A stretch of 64,000 nt of DNA from Henriciella sp. (GCF_029937755.1 NZ_JAPYPG010000001.1:744001-808000), one strand, 5' to 3'; positions 45,785 through 55,217 are shown, numbered from the stretch's first letter. Program-made: numbers and translations. The notes: generated by a model from the sequence alone, not told the origin.

Positions 45785-46605
45785 TTCAGCGCCTTGCCGT
45801 CATTGGAGACCCTGTCGGGCACTCCCTGTCGCCACAAATCCACATGACGTGGATCGATGCGCAGAAGCGCAATGCGTCCTACGAATCCATTCGCGTGCCG
45901 AAAGGTGAGGCGGATCGGGCGCTACAGGATTTTGCCCGCAAGGAATTCCGGGGACTGAACGTTACGCTTCCTCACAAGGAAGCCATACTCGAAACGGTCA
46001 GCGATCGTTCGCCAGCTGTCGAAGCCATAGGCGCAGCGAATACACTGACCCGAAACCCCGATGGGAGCTGGCGTGCTGACAATACGGATGCGCCCGGTCT
46101 TATGTGCGCCCTTGAGCGTGTGGGCGTATCATCTGTAGACGGAAAGACAGTGCTGGTGCTTGGGGCCGGCGGTGCTGCCCGGGCCGCGCTCTATGCGCTT
46201 GATGGGGGCGGGGCTGACCTCATCGTCCTCAATCGGACAGTCGAGAAAGCTGGCATGGTCATCGAGGCTTGTTGCGACCGGGATCATCGGTTCGGACCGC
46301 TGGAAGATATTGATAGGCATGCGGCCAAGGCAGATTTCATTGTCAATACGACAAGCGCCGGCCATGCCGGGGAGCATTTCGTTTTGCCTGATGGCAATGG
46401 ACGCCTGTTCTTCGAGATGAGTTACGGAGCGCCCGGCAAAGCGCAGATCGCGCATGCAAAAGCCCAGGGGTGGGAAGTCGAGGATGGCCTTGGCATGCTG
46501 GTTTGCCAGGCCGCCGAAAGCTTCCGCATCTGGTTTGACTGCGATCTGCCCGACATCGAGATGGCTCTTGAAGCCTGCCGCGAAACGCTCAAACTGCACG
46601 AATGA
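45781..46605 (+). CDS. aroE: Shikimate dehydrogenase
   Basis: A 274-residue NADPH enzyme reducing 3-dehydroshikimate in the chorismate pathway. Shikimate-binding residues are in GDPVGHSLSPQIH and the catalytic Lys/Asp in NVTLPHKEA and GAANTLTR...NTDAPG. The NADP motif is VLGAGGAARAALYAL, and the C-terminal GLGMLVCQAAESFRIW is typical. Overlaps maf and coaE by 4 bp. Confidence 0.96.
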   Translation: MIQRLAVIGDPVGHSLSPQIHMTWIDAQKRNASYESIRVPKGEADRALQDFARKEFRGLNVTLPHKEAILETVSDRSPAVEAIGAANTLTRNPDGSWRADNTDAPGLMCALERVGVSSVDGKTVLVLGAGGAARAALYALDGGGADLIVLNRTVEKAGMVIEACCDRDHRFGPLEDIDRHAAKADFIVNTTSAGHAGEHFVLPDGNGRLFFEMSYGAPGKAQIAHAKAQGWEVEDGLGMLVCQAAESFRIWFDCDLPDIEMALEACRETLKLHE

Positions 46606-47207
46606 TCATTCTCGGCCTGACAGGCTCCATCGGGATGGGAAAGAGCGCCACGGCGGCGATGTTCGCCGAGGCCGGCATTCCCGTCTATGACGCAGATGCG
46701 GCAGTCCATTCCATCTACACCAAAGGTGGTCTGGCAGTGGAGCCTCTGAGCGAACGCTTTCCCGGCGTGGTCGTCGACGGAGCGATCAGCCGCCAGCGCC
46801 TGCGCGACATCGTGATGGAAGACCCCGAGGCGATGAAAGACCTTGAGGCCATCGTCCATCCCCTTGTCGGTGAGACACAGGCACAGTTCCGGCGTGATGC
46901 CATTCACTCAGGTGCGAAGCTCGCCGTCCTCGATATCCCCCTGCTTTACGAGACGGGCGGCGACAGCCGCTGCGATTATGTCGCTGTCGTCAGCGCACCC
47001 CCGGACATCCAGCGCGCGCGCGTCATGATGCGTGAGGAGATGTCGGAATCCGACCTCGAAAAAATTCTCGCCAAGCAGATGCCGGACGCCGACAAGCGCG
47101 CCCGGGCCGACTTCGTGATTTCTACAGCCTTCGGTTTCGATTTCACGCGAACCCATGTAAACGCAATCGTAGAATTGCTGACCCGCATGGAGCGTGAAGA
47201 GAGATGA
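46602..47207 (+). CDS. coaE: Dephospho-CoA kinase
   Basis: A 201-residue P-loop kinase for the last step of CoA synthesis. Walker A is GLTGSIGMGKSATA; IPVYDADAAVH is the CoA-substrate region, LDIPLLYETGGD the second motif, and the lid has RAR/MMREEMSE residues. Overlaps aroE and dnaQ. Confidence 0.96.
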   Translation: MIILGLTGSIGMGKSATAAMFAEAGIPVYDADAAVHSIYTKGGLAVEPLSERFPGVVVDGAISRQRLRDIVMEDPEAMKDLEAIVHPLVGETQAQFRRDAIHSGAKLAVLDIPLLYETGGDSRCDYVAVVSAPPDIQRARVMMREEMSESDLEKILAKQMPDADKRARADFVISTAFGFDFTRTHVNAIVELLTRMEREER

Positions 47208-47908
47208 CGACACAGCTTCGCGAGATTGCCTTCGATACCGAAACAACAGGCCTCAACTGGTCCGGTGAGGACCGGATCATCGAGGTGGGCGCGGTTGAGC
47301 TCATCAATCATGTCGCCACCGGCCGTACCTTCCATCAGCGCATCAATCCCCGCCGCAAGGTTTCGGAAAAGACAATCGAGATTACCGGCATCACGGACGA
47401 GATGCTGGTCGATATGCCTTTCTTTGAGGATGCCTGCATCGTGGATGCCTTGCTCGAATTTATCGACGAGTCCCCGATTGTCGCCCACAATGCGAGCTTC
47501 GACCGGGGGTTTCTGAATGCTGAACTGGTTCGCTGCGGGCGGCCCGAGATCATCGTCGACCGCTGGGTCGATACCCTCGACATTGCCAAGAAGCGCTATC
47601 CGGGTGCGCCGGCATCGCTTGATGCGCTGTGCAAGCGTTTCAATATCGGGCTTGAGGCGCGGACCCTTCACGGCGCCCTGCTCGACAGCCAGCTTCTGGC
47701 CGAAGTTTATCTTGAGCTTCGTGGCGGACGGGCCCGCAGCTTCGACTTCAATGACGGGTTCGGAGATGGCAACAAGGCCCGCTTCAGCACGGCACGCCAG
47801 CGGCCTGAGCCCCTTGTGTCACTCGTGACAAAAGAAGAGGCCGAGCGTCACTCGGCCTTCCTCGAAGAACTTGGTGAAGACTCGATCTGGGCGAAGCTTC
47901 GCGCCTGA
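47204..47908 (+). CDS. dnaQ: DNA polymerase III epsilon subunit (proofreading exonuclease)
   Basis: A 234-residue 3'-5' exonuclease of the DEDDh type. ExoI is AFDTETTGLNW, ExoII VAHNASFDRGFLNAEL, and ExoIII HGALLDSQLLAEVY. The C-terminal tail beyond residue 180 would bind the alpha subunit. Last gene of the PPSR-maf-aroE-coaE-dnaQ run; convergent with secB (15-bp gap). Confidence 0.96.
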   Translation: MTTQLREIAFDTETTGLNWSGEDRIIEVGAVELINHVATGRTFHQRINPRRKVSEKTIEITGITDEMLVDMPFFEDACIVDALLEFIDESPIVAHNASFDRGFLNAELVRCGRPEIIVDRWVDTLDIAKKRYPGAPASLDALCKRFNIGLEARTLHGALLDSQLLAEVYLELRGGRARSFDFNDGFGDGNKARFSTARQRPEPLVSLVTKEEAERHSAFLEELGEDSIWAKLRA

Positions 47909-47923
47909 TCGTCAGGGACCAGC

Positions 47924-48481
47924 CTAGACCTGGCCGCCTGTACCGCCGCCATTTTCCGGCGTGGAGGTGTCCGGCATCGGCTGTTGTGGTGCAGCCTCTC
48001 CGCCCGTCTGGCCTGCAGCCTGTGCCGCCGTGCCCTGTTGGCGCTGCTGGCGATAAAGTGCGGTAAAATCGACCGGGTCGATCCGAAGCGCCGGGAAGCC
48101 GCCTTCCTGTGTGAGGTCAGCCACGATGCGGCGGGCGAACGGGAAAAGCATGCGCGGGCATTCGATCAGAAGCATGGCCTCCATGTCAGCCTGCGAGGCG
48201 CCGCGAAGCTGGAACAGACCGGCATATTGTAGCTCGATCAGGAAGAGCGCGGTGTCCTGCGTCCCGGCGCGGGCATTCATCTTCAGGACGACTTCATAGA
48301 CGCCTTCGCTCTGGTTCTGCGGAATGGCTTGCACGTCGATGCCGAGATCCACATTCGGTTGCTCGTTCACCCGGGCACCGGGATTTTCAAAGGACAGGTC
48401 CTTGATATACTGGTTTAGCACGCGCAAGCTGGGCCCCGTAGGCTGCTGGGGCTGGGGTGCGGCGTCCGACGTGTCGCTCAT
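47924..48481 (-). CDS. secB: Protein-export chaperone SecB
   Basis: A 185-residue SecB from ATG 48481 (MSDTSDAAP); the ORF-track extension is non-family sequence. Core motifs are YIKDLSFENPGA, VNEQPNVDLGIDV, ECPRMLFPFARRIVADLTQEGGFPAL and IDPVDFTALY. The C-terminal tail (about residues 153-185) is longer than E. coli SecB and Gln/Ala/Gly-rich. It holds precursors for SecA; SecB near the origin is usual in alphaproteobacteria. Confidence 0.95.
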   Translation of the reverse strand: MSDTSDAAPQPQQPTGPSLRVLNQYIKDLSFENPGARVNEQPNVDLGIDVQAIPQNQSEGVYEVVLKMNARAGTQDTALFLIELQYAGLFQLRGASQADMEAMLLIECPRMLFPFARRIVADLTQEGGFPALRIDPVDFTALYRQQRQQGTAAQAAGQTGGEAAPQQPMPDTSTPENGGGTGGQV

Positions 48482-48609
48482 GGGCAGAATTTCCTCTACA
48501 AACTGGGTCTGGCGCCTATCATGTGCCCACTTCATGCGCAACACTGGGTGGCACAGCAGAAAAGACCCCTATATGGGTGAGTGGTACACGCAATTCTAGT
48601 GGAGACACT

Positions 48610-49215
48610 ATGTCATCCTCGATCATCGAACTGGCCCTGCTGGCCGCCATTGCCGCGTTTGTCGGCTGGCGCCTTTACACGACGCTGGGCAGCGACAATG
48701 GCACCCCGGACGGGCGTGCGCGTTCCGAGGCGCCGCAGCCGCGCCCGGCCAGTGAGACGAGACAGCCCCAGCCCGATTCAGGCCTGCGCCCGGCCTTTAC
48801 GGGCCCTGCGGCTGCCGGGCTGGAAGCCATTCATGCGGCTGATCCATCCTTCAATCCGAGCGAGTTCCTGCAGGGGGCGCGCAGCGCTTATGAAATGCTG
48901 GCCGCGGCCTTCGCGCGCGGTGACCGGGAGACTCTGAAACCCTGGCTCGACACCGATGTCTATGAAGCCTGGGATGCCGCGATCGCCGAGCGTGAGAAGA
49001 CCGGCGCCGAGGCCCCGCAACTCCTGCGCATGCGGCATAGCGAAATCGAGGAGGCCCGGCTCGACGGAAGCATGGCCCGGGTCACCGTGCGCTTCGAGGC
49101 TGAGCTCGGCGAAGGCGACCTGACGCGCAAGTCCGAAGAATACTGGACCTTCATGCGCGATACGAGTTCCGAGGATCCAAACTGGCTGCTCGACGATGTC
49201 GACGTGGCCGGCTAG
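48610..49215 (+). CDS. timA: Tim44-like domain protein (TimA type)
   Basis: A 201-residue protein from ATG 48610, preceded by TGGAG. One N-terminal membrane helix (about 4-24), a Pro-rich linker (25-60), and a Tim44-like domain (FLQGARSAYEMLAAAFARGD, VTVRFEAEL, EYWTFMRD). TimA-like proteins resemble the mitochondrial import motor anchor; their bacterial role is unclear. Divergent from secB (128-bp gap), and followed by mltA and the Smr gene, the common order in alphaproteobacteria. Confidence 0.85.
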   Translation: MSSSIIELALLAAIAAFVGWRLYTTLGSDNGTPDGRARSEAPQPRPASETRQPQPDSGLRPAFTGPAAAGLEAIHAADPSFNPSEFLQGARSAYEMLAAAFARGDRETLKPWLDTDVYEAWDAAIAEREKTGAEAPQLLRMRHSEIEEARLDGSMARVTVRFEAELGEGDLTRKSEEYWTFMRDTSSEDPNWLLDDVDVAG

Positions 49216-49393
49216 GCTAGGCCTCTCATGACATGAGCGCACATTCAGCGCGCTTGGGCCTGTCATTCAGTTCAGTATGAGAGATCGAAGGTCGTGTTCG
49301 CTGGGCGCTGACTTGGTGCCAGGCTGAATGAGGGGTCAGGATCGCCGATATTAGGAGTTGTCGGTCTGCCAGAAGCCCGGCAACCTTAAGCCC

Positions 49394-50620
49394 ATGTTGC
49401 GCCCCCTCTTCTTCGCATCGCTTCTGCTGCTGTCGGCCTGTGCTTCCTCACCTCGTCAGGAACCGGAACCGCCACCATTTGAGCAGGGCCCCGACACCAG
49501 CACCGAAGCCCCTGCCCCGATGCGGCCGCCCGTTCCGGCAGCATTCGCTTCGCTTCCTGGCTGGGCGAGTGCTGATGTTCTTCCGGGTCTCGAGGCCTTC
49601 CGGAAAAGCTGTGCCGTTTTCCAGAGGCGGGATCGCTCGGCCTTGCTTTCACAAGCCTCCCCATGGGCGGGCCGGATCGAGGACTGGCTGCCGGCCTGTG
49701 CGACGCTTGATGTCGCAATGGACGAAGCCAGCGCACGCACCGTCATGCAGACCCTCTTCCAGCCGGTGGAGATCCGTAGTTCCGATGGTGAGTCGCGCTT
49801 CACGGGCTATTTCGAGCCGGTTTATGACGCGCGCTATTACCCTCAATATCCTTACACCGAGCCGGTCCCGGCCTTGCCTGAAGATCTCGTTTCCGAAGGC
49901 GGTGACAATGTCTACCAGCGTCTATCGGGCGGCAGTCGGCGACCCTATCCGGCGCGTGCGGAGATCACACGAAATGGCGTCGGGCCGCTTGCCTATGCTC
50001 ACCCCGCCGATGTCTTCTTTCTGCAGATCCAGGGCTCCGGCAAGCTCCGCTTTCCGGATGGTCGTGTCGTGAAAGCCGCCTACGCTGCCCATAATGGCCG
50101 GCCGTTCCGATCGACCGCCAACTGGCTTTATGAGCGCGGCTGGATTTCGCGGGGCGAGCGCAGCATGCAGGGCATTCGCGCCTGGATGGACCGGGCAAGC
50201 CCGGAGCGTGTGCGCCAGGCCATGAACGCCAATCCGCGCTTTGTTTTCTTCACGCTGGAAGAGACCAATGCTAGCGCCAGTGGTCCGAAAGGGGCGATGA
50301 CGGTTCCGCTCACCCCGCTCGGCTCCATGGCGGTTGACCGCTCCTTCCATCCGCTTGGTGTCCCGGTTTTCGTAAACACCTCCGCCCCGGGCCTCGGCGG
50401 CGACTGGGCGGGCCTCCTCAATGCGCAGGATACAGGCGGCGCGATTACAGGCGCGGTACGAGGTGACATCTATTTCGGCACCGGTCCCGAAGCCGGCGAC
50501 AGGGCCGGCACGATGAATGCGCCCGGCCGGCTGTGGGTTCTCCTTCCGCGCGCCGTGGCCGCCCGCCTCAATGGCCGGGATGCCTATGCGGCTCTTGGAT
50601 CACCGACCCCATCGCCTTAA
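49394..50620 (+). CDS. mltA: Membrane-bound lytic murein transglycosylase A
   Basis: A 408-residue lipoprotein transglycosylase from ATG 49394 (MLRPLFF; the ORF-track start adds 12 residues). Lipobox LLSAC lies at residue 15. Landmarks are RFTGYFEPVYDA, the double-psi-barrel region YAHPADVFFLQIQGSGKL, PLTPLGSMAVDRSFHPLGVPVFV, the catalytic AQDTGGAITGAVRGDIYFG and PGRLWVLLPR. It cleaves peptidoglycan glycan strands to anhydro-muropeptides. It ends immediately before the Smr gene. Confidence 0.95.
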   Translation: MLRPLFFASLLLLSACASSPRQEPEPPPFEQGPDTSTEAPAPMRPPVPAAFASLPGWASADVLPGLEAFRKSCAVFQRRDRSALLSQASPWAGRIEDWLPACATLDVAMDEASARTVMQTLFQPVEIRSSDGESRFTGYFEPVYDARYYPQYPYTEPVPALPEDLVSEGGDNVYQRLSGGSRRPYPARAEITRNGVGPLAYAHPADVFFLQIQGSGKLRFPDGRVVKAAYAAHNGRPFRSTANWLYERGWISRGERSMQGIRAWMDRASPERVRQAMNANPRFVFFTLEETNASASGPKGAMTVPLTPLGSMAVDRSFHPLGVPVFVNTSAPGLGGDWAGLLNAQDTGGAITGAVRGDIYFGTGPEAGDRAGTMNAPGRLWVLLPRAVAARLNGRDAYAALGSPTPSP

Positions 50621-51160
50621 ATGTCGCGCATGGCGAAGCGGCGGCTGACAGAAGAAGAAGAGAAAGCCTGGGACCGGGTGCGCCAGACGGTGCGGCCGAT
50701 AAAATCCGGTGGCTCTCCGAAAGTGAAGCGTGATGTGAGCGAACATCCGTTGCTCAAACCGGTCAAACCCGAGCCGGATCCTGTTTCACGTGAAAAACCT
50801 GCCAAAACCGGACTGAAACCGGACTATAACCGGACTGTTTCCGGACCCCAGAATCGGGGCTCCGAAAAGAAGGTCAGGCGTGGGAAAATCGAGGTCTCTG
50901 CCAGTTTCGACCTGCATGGTCATACCCAGGATTCTGCTTGGTCTGCCCTGCCAGCATTCCTCATGCGTGAGCAGGCGCGCGGCTCGCGATGCGTAATTGT
51001 CATTACAGGAAAGGGGAAGTACGGGGAAGGCGTATTGCGACGTAACTTCCTGCGCTGGCTAGAGATGCCAAATGCCGGGGGCCTCATCTCCGGCTACGCC
51101 CAGGCCCACCCCCGACACGGTGGCGCAGGCGCCTTTTACGTGTTCCTGAGGCGCCGCTAA
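50621..51160 (+). CDS. Smr-domain endonuclease-like protein
   Basis: A 179-residue protein (ATG 50621, or Met4 at 50630) adjoining the mltA stop. A basic, low-complexity N-terminal region (1-85) leads to a C-terminal Smr domain: FDLHGHTQDSA, VIVITGKGK, LRRNFLRWL and the HPRHGGAGAFYVFL ending. Smr domains are nicking or RNA endonucleases related to MutS2. The linker carries a parS-like site encoding PVSREK, the only parS on the right of the origin in this window. Ends 4 bp inside hisE. Confidence 0.9.
   Translation: MSRMAKRRLTEEEEKAWDRVRQTVRPIKSGGSPKVKRDVSEHPLLKPVKPEPDPVSREKPAKTGLKPDYNRTVSGPQNRGSEKKVRRGKIEVSASFDLHGHTQDSAWSALPAFLMREQARGSRCVIVITGKGKYGEGVLRRNFLRWLEMPNAGGLISGYAQAHPRHGGAGAFYVFLRRR
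50782..50797. other. parS-like site 6 (in the Smr gene), one mismatch
   Basis: TGTTTCACGTGAAAAA differs from consensus only at position 15. It lies in the low-complexity linker of the Smr protein, about 6.6 kb right of the origin. Confidence 0.88.
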
Positions 51161-51513
51161 GCCTTTGTTTGTCTTGAGGCTTTTTCGGCCAGCCCTGATA
51201 CGCCGCGCCGCTCCGCTAACGCATCGGCGACCATGTCCAGCGTGACCCCTTTTGCCCTCAGTCCAACAAGTAGATGGAAGATCAGATCGGCGGCTTCAGA
51301 CGCGGTTTCCTTCCGCCCCTCAGCGGCAATGGCAAGGGCGACTTCACCGGCTTCTTCCACGATTTTCTTTCCGCAACGAAGCTCGCCGCTGTTCAGCAGT
51401 TTGGCCGTATACGATTTTTCGGGATTACCGCCCGCCCGACTATCGACGGTCTCGGCGAGCGCCGCGAGCAGGCCCGTCAGTCTATCTGCTGATCCAAGGG
51501 GTTGTTTTGCCAT
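51157..51513 (-). CDS. hisE: Phosphoribosyl-ATP pyrophosphatase
   Basis: A 118-residue MazG-like enzyme hydrolysing PR-ATP to PR-AMP, the second step of histidine synthesis. SYTAKLLNSGELRCGKKIVEEAGEVALA and SEAADLIFHLLVGL carry the metal-binding Glu/Asp helices. Last of the hisH-A-F-E run, 12 bp after hisF. hisI is not in the window. Confidence 0.95.
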   Translation of the reverse strand: MAKQPLGSADRLTGLLAALAETVDSRAGGNPEKSYTAKLLNSGELRCGKKIVEEAGEVALAIAAEGRKETASEAADLIFHLLVGLRAKGVTLDMVADALAERRGVSGLAEKASRQTKA

Positions 51514-51525
51514 GGGTTTTCTGCC

Positions 51526-52290
51526 TCACGTCTCGAAGGGTCTGACCGGCGCACCAGCGTCTGTCATAGCGGCTCGGGCTTCGGCCAGGGTGACTTCGCC
51601 GAAGTGAAAAATAGAGGCTGCCAATACAGCATTTGCTCCGCCTTCCAAAACAGCGGGCGCCAGATCGGCTGCCGAGCCTGCGCCACCAGAAGCGACCACG
51701 GGAATGGAGACCGTCTTCGTAATCGCCTTCAACAACGGGATGTCAAAGCCTGATTTTGTCCCGTCCTTATCCATCGAGGTCAGCAGAATCTCGCCAGCAC
51801 CCCGCTGCTCGGCTTCCATAGCAAATTCAACAGCATCAATACCCGTGGGCTTGCGACCTCCATGGGTGAAGATCTCCCAGTGATCCCCTGTCTTGCGGGC
51901 ATCGATCGCGACAACGACGGCCTGACTGCCACCTTTCGCGGCACATTCGGAGATAACCGCAGGATTGGCGACGGCCGCCGAGTTGATCGCCACCTTGTCT
52001 GCCCCGGAGCGCAACAGTTGGACCAGGTCTGACGCCGATCTCACCCCACCGCCAACTGTCAGCGGCATGAAGCATTGTTCGGCGGTTCGTCTGACGATAT
52101 CCAGCATTGTCCCGCGCCCTTCATGGCTCGCCGTGATGTCCAGAAAGCAAAGTTCGTCAGCACCTTGTGAATCATAGGCTTTTGCAAGAGCCACAGGGTC
52201 TCCGGCATCGCGCAGGTCGACGAAATTAACACCTTTGACCGTGCGTCCATCTTTCACATCCAGGCAGGGAATGATGCGCGTTTTAAGCAT
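51526..52290 (-). CDS. hisF: Imidazole glycerol phosphate synthase cyclase subunit HisF
   Basis: A 254-residue TIM barrel. Catalytic Asp residues are in [15 protein letters not shown] and [24 protein letters not shown] and VVASGGAGS form phosphate sites. It uses ammonia delivered by HisH to make IGP and AICAR. 6 bp after hisA. Confidence 0.97.
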   Translation of the reverse strand: MLKTRIIPCLDVKDGRTVKGVNFVDLRDAGDPVALAKAYDSQGADELCFLDITASHEGRGTMLDIVRRTAEQCFMPLTVGGGVRSASDLVQLLRSGADKVAINSAAVANPAVISECAAKGGSQAVVVAIDARKTGDHWEIFTHGGRKPTGIDAVEFAMEAEQRGAGEILLTSMDKDGTKSGFDIPLLKAITKTVSIPVVASGGAGSAADLAPAVLEGGANAVLAASIFHFGEVTLAEARAAMTDAGAPVRPFET

Positions 52291-52296
52291 GGCAGA

Positions 52297-53031
52297 TCAA
52301 GCCCTCGCAGCCTCAATGGCTTCAGCCGGGTCGATATCGCCATCATAAAGCGCGCGGCCGAGAATCGTGCCGGAGATGGGGCGCTTTCCACCCGATTTCC
52401 TGAGGTTTTTGATGTCTTCCACGCTTGCTACACCGCCAGACGCAATGACCGGAATCGAAACAGCGTCGGCCATCTCACTGGTAAACGCGACATTCACACC
52501 CGTTTTCATGCCATCGCGGGAAATATCGGTCACGACAAGACCTGCAACGCCGCATCCCTCGAAGATTTTTGCAAGCTCAATAGCTTTTATGTCGGAGGTC
52601 TCGGCCCAGCCCTCCACGGCGACATAGCCATCCTTTGCGTCTACCCCAACGACAATCTTTTCCGGCAGATCGCGGGCTGCGGACTTGACCAGGTCTGGGT
52701 CCCGAAGGGCAGCGGTGCCAAGAATTACGCGGGAGATGCCGGCTTCGAGCCAGGCATCGATCTGGGCACGGGTGCGGATGCCGCCGCCAAGCTGCACAGG
52801 CACATCGGTTGCCTTGAGGATGCCACGCACCGCTTCACCATTAGCGCTGTCGCCTGCAAAGGCGCCATTCAGGTCGACTACGTGTAACCGGTCAAACCCC
52901 ATGGTCTTGAACTGGTATGCCTGGTCTGACGGGTCCGGATTGAACGCGGTCGCCTTGTCCATTTCGCCCCGCAGCAGACGAACGCACTGTCCGTCCTTGA
53001 GGTCGATAGCCGGGTACAGGTTAAAACTCAT
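52297..53031 (-). CDS. hisA: ProFAR isomerase
   Basis: A 244-residue TIM barrel homologous to His[16 protein letters not shown] carries the catalytic Asp, VQLGGGIRT and VIASGGVAS are phosphate-binding loops, and [15 protein letters not shown] has the second Asp. It isomerises ProFAR to PRFAR. Overlaps hisH by ATGA. Confidence 0.97.
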   Translation of the reverse strand: MSFNLYPAIDLKDGQCVRLLRGEMDKATAFNPDPSDQAYQFKTMGFDRLHVVDLNGAFAGDSANGEAVRGILKATDVPVQLGGGIRTRAQIDAWLEAGISRVILGTAALRDPDLVKSAARDLPEKIVVGVDAKDGYVAVEGWAETSDIKAIELAKIFEGCGVAGLVVTDISRDGMKTGVNVAFTSEMADAVSIPVIASGGVASVEDIKNLRKSGGKRPISGTILGRALYDGDIDPAEAIEAARA

Positions 53032-53672
53032 GCCGGCTCCCAGGTCAGGAAATTGGCGAGCAGGCGCAAGCCTACACGCTGGCTCTTCTCCGGATGAAAC
53101 TGCGTTCCGAAGAGATTGTCGCGGGCGACCGCTGCCGTGATTTCTCCGCCGTATTCGGTCGTCGCTGCAATATCTGCGGGATTGGTCGGTACCATAGCGT
53201 AGGAATGTGTGAAATAGACGTGTGGGTCATCGCCAAGCCCCGCCAGAACGGGGTGGTCCTGTTTCAATGACAATCCGTTCCACCCCATGTGGGGCACCGC
53301 CAGCCCACCGCCGGGCTTGATGCGGTCGACATCCCCGGCAATCCAGCCAAGGCCAGGCGTCTTTCCATCCTCAAGGCCCCACTCGGCGATGAGTTGCATG
53401 CCGACACAGATGCCGAGAAAGGGTTTGCGGCTGTGTATGACGGCCTCCTGCAACGCACTCTCCATGCCTTCAACGGCACGAAGACCGGCGGCGCAATCTG
53501 CGAAATGGCCGACGCCTGGCAGTACGATTCGGTCAGCCTTCTGCACGCGATCAGCGTCACCCGTGACCTCGATATCGACGGCAGCGGCGCACATTTCTGC
53601 CGCCGCCCGCAAGGCGCGCTCGGCGGAGTGCAGGTTGCCCGATCCGTAATCTATCAACACAAGTGAGGTCAT
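53028..53672 (-). CDS. hisH: Imidazole glycerol phosphate synthase glutaminase subunit HisH
   Basis: A 214-residue class I glutamine amidotransferase. The oxyanion strand is IVLPGVGHF, the nucleophile elbow is [11 protein letters not shown], and the His-Glu pair is in [11 protein letters not shown]. It hands ammonia to HisF. First gene of hisHAFE; separated from hisB by an oppositely oriented M20 gene, so it needs its own promoter in the 114-bp gap upstream. Confidence 0.97.
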   Translation of the reverse strand: MTSLVLIDYGSGNLHSAERALRAAAEMCAAAVDIEVTGDADRVQKADRIVLPGVGHFADCAAGLRAVEGMESALQEAVIHSRKPFLGICVGMQLIAEWGLEDGKTPGLGWIAGDVDRIKPGGGLAVPHMGWNGLSLKQDHPVLAGLGDDPHVYFTHSYAMVPTNPADIAATTEYGGEITAAVARDNLFGTQFHPEKSQRVGLRLLANFLTWEPA

Positions 53673-53786
53673 CAGGCGCGCTCATAACGGGGGCTGCGCC
53701 TGGAGGAAAGAGGCGTCAGCGCCTTGATCCGCCGAATTTGCTGCAGCAAGCTGACACATATCAGTTTCTGAATGGAGTTTTCCCTC

Positions 53787-55214
53787 ATGCGCATCCTGCC
53801 TTCCCTCTGTCTTGCGGCCAGCCTTGCCTTGGCGCCAGCGTATGCCGACACCTCTACTGAGAAAGCAATGAGCCTTGTCGAGCAGCAGGAGGCTCTGACC
53901 GGGAGTCTCGCAAGCCAGCTCTGGGAGTGGGCTGAGGTTGGCTATCAGGAGACAAAGTCGTCCGGCCTGCTGCAGGACACGCTGTCGAATGAAGGCTTTG
54001 AGGTCGAGGCCGGTGTGGCTGGAATTCCGACTGCCTTCGTTGCCGAATATGGGTCCGGGGAGCCGGTGATTGCTGTGCTGGCGGAGTTCGACGCCCTGCC
54101 GGGGATCAATCAGTCCAGCGAGCCAACGAGACAACAGATAGATGGCAAGCATGCCGGGCAGGCCTGCGGACATAATCTCTTTGGCGCGGGTTCCGTGTCC
54201 GCAGCGATCGCCATTCGCCATTGGCTTGAAGATACCGGAACCACGGGCACGATCCGTGTTTACGGCACACCAGCGGAAGAGGGGGGTAGCGGCAAGGTCT
54301 ATATGACGCGTGCCGGCCTGTTCGATGATGTCGACATCGCGATGCACTGGCACCCGGACGACCAGAATTCGGCGGCGGCCAACACCTCGCTGGCCAATCG
54401 CTCGGCCAAGTTCCGGTTTCATGGCAAGTCAGCTCATGCCGCCGGCGCACCCGAACGCGGTCGCTCGGCCCTCGATGGGGTCGAGGCTTTCAATATGATG
54501 GCCAATATGCTCCACGAACACATTCCGCAGGATGCACGCATTCACTACGTGATCACGCAAGGCGGTAATGCGCCCAACGTGGTGCCGGACTTCGCCGAAG
54601 TCTTCTACTATGTCCGCCATCCGGAAGCCGACGGCGTCGACAAGATCTGGGCGCGGCTGGAAAATGCGGCTCGTGGCGCCGCCATGGGCACAGGCACGGA
54701 AGTCGATTGGGAAGTCATTCATGGCAATAACCCGCTGCTGGTCAATGAGACGCTGGCGCGGATGATGGACAGTAAGCTGCGAGAAGCCGGCGGGATTACC
54801 TATACGGCCGAAGAAAAAGCTTATGCGGAAAAACTGGCTGCGAGCTTCGACAATCCGGAGCTCAAGATTGGCTCACAGGAAGAGATTCAGCCCTTCGAGA
54901 TTTCGCTTGGCTACGGCTCAACCGATGTGGGCGATGTCTCTTGGGCGGTTCCGACCGTTGGCCTGCGCACAGCAACCTGGGTTCCGGGTACTTCTGCGCA
55001 TAGCTGGCAAGCGGTCGCTGCAAGCGGCATGTCGATCGGCCAAAAAGGCGCGCAACTGGCTGCGGAGGCACTGACGCTTGCTGCCGTTGAACTTTACCAG
55101 AACGACAACCTCATCGACGAAGCTTGGGAAGAGTTCGAGGACAAGCGCGGCCCGGACTATGAATACAAGTCGCTGCTCGGCGACCGTGATCCACCGCTGG
55201 ATTATCGGAAGTAG
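53787..55214 (+). CDS. Secreted M20-family amidohydrolase (AbgB-like)
   Basis: A 475-residue metallopeptidase-like hydrolase with a signal peptide (MRILPSLCLA..., cleavage near AYA-D). ATG 53787 is chosen since GGAG lies 9 bases upstream. Metal-site features are CGHNLFGAGSVSAA, GTPAEEGGSGKVYM and a HWHPDD segment, with STDVGDVSWAVPT near the end. It resembles aminobenzoyl-glutamate hydrolase subunit B and related N-acyl amino-acid hydrolases. The substrate is unknown. It sits antisense inside the his cluster between hisB and hisH, and converges on hisB (3-bp gap). Confidence 0.85.
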   Translation: MRILPSLCLAASLALAPAYADTSTEKAMSLVEQQEALTGSLASQLWEWAEVGYQETKSSGLLQDTLSNEGFEVEAGVAGIPTAFVAEYGSGEPVIAVLAEFDALPGINQSSEPTRQQIDGKHAGQACGHNLFGAGSVSAAIAIRHWLEDTGTTGTIRVYGTPAEEGGSGKVYMTRAGLFDDVDIAMHWHPDDQNSAAANTSLANRSAKFRFHGKSAHAAGAPERGRSALDGVEAFNMMANMLHEHIPQDARIHYVITQGGNAPNVVPDFAEVFYYVRHPEADGVDKIWARLENAARGAAMGTGTEVDWEVIHGNNPLLVNETLARMMDSKLREAGGITYTAEEKAYAEKLAASFDNPELKIGSQEEIQPFEISLGYGSTDVGDVSWAVPTVGLRTATWVPGTSAHSWQAVAASGMSIGQKGAQLAAEALTLAAVELYQNDNLIDEAWEEFEDKRGPDYEYKSLLGDRDPPLDYRK

Positions 55215-55217
55215 TTC

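Noticed and set aside
49225-49237. CTCATG-A-CATGAG palindrome after timA
   Set aside because: Short and isolated, with no T run or associated promoter; could be chance.
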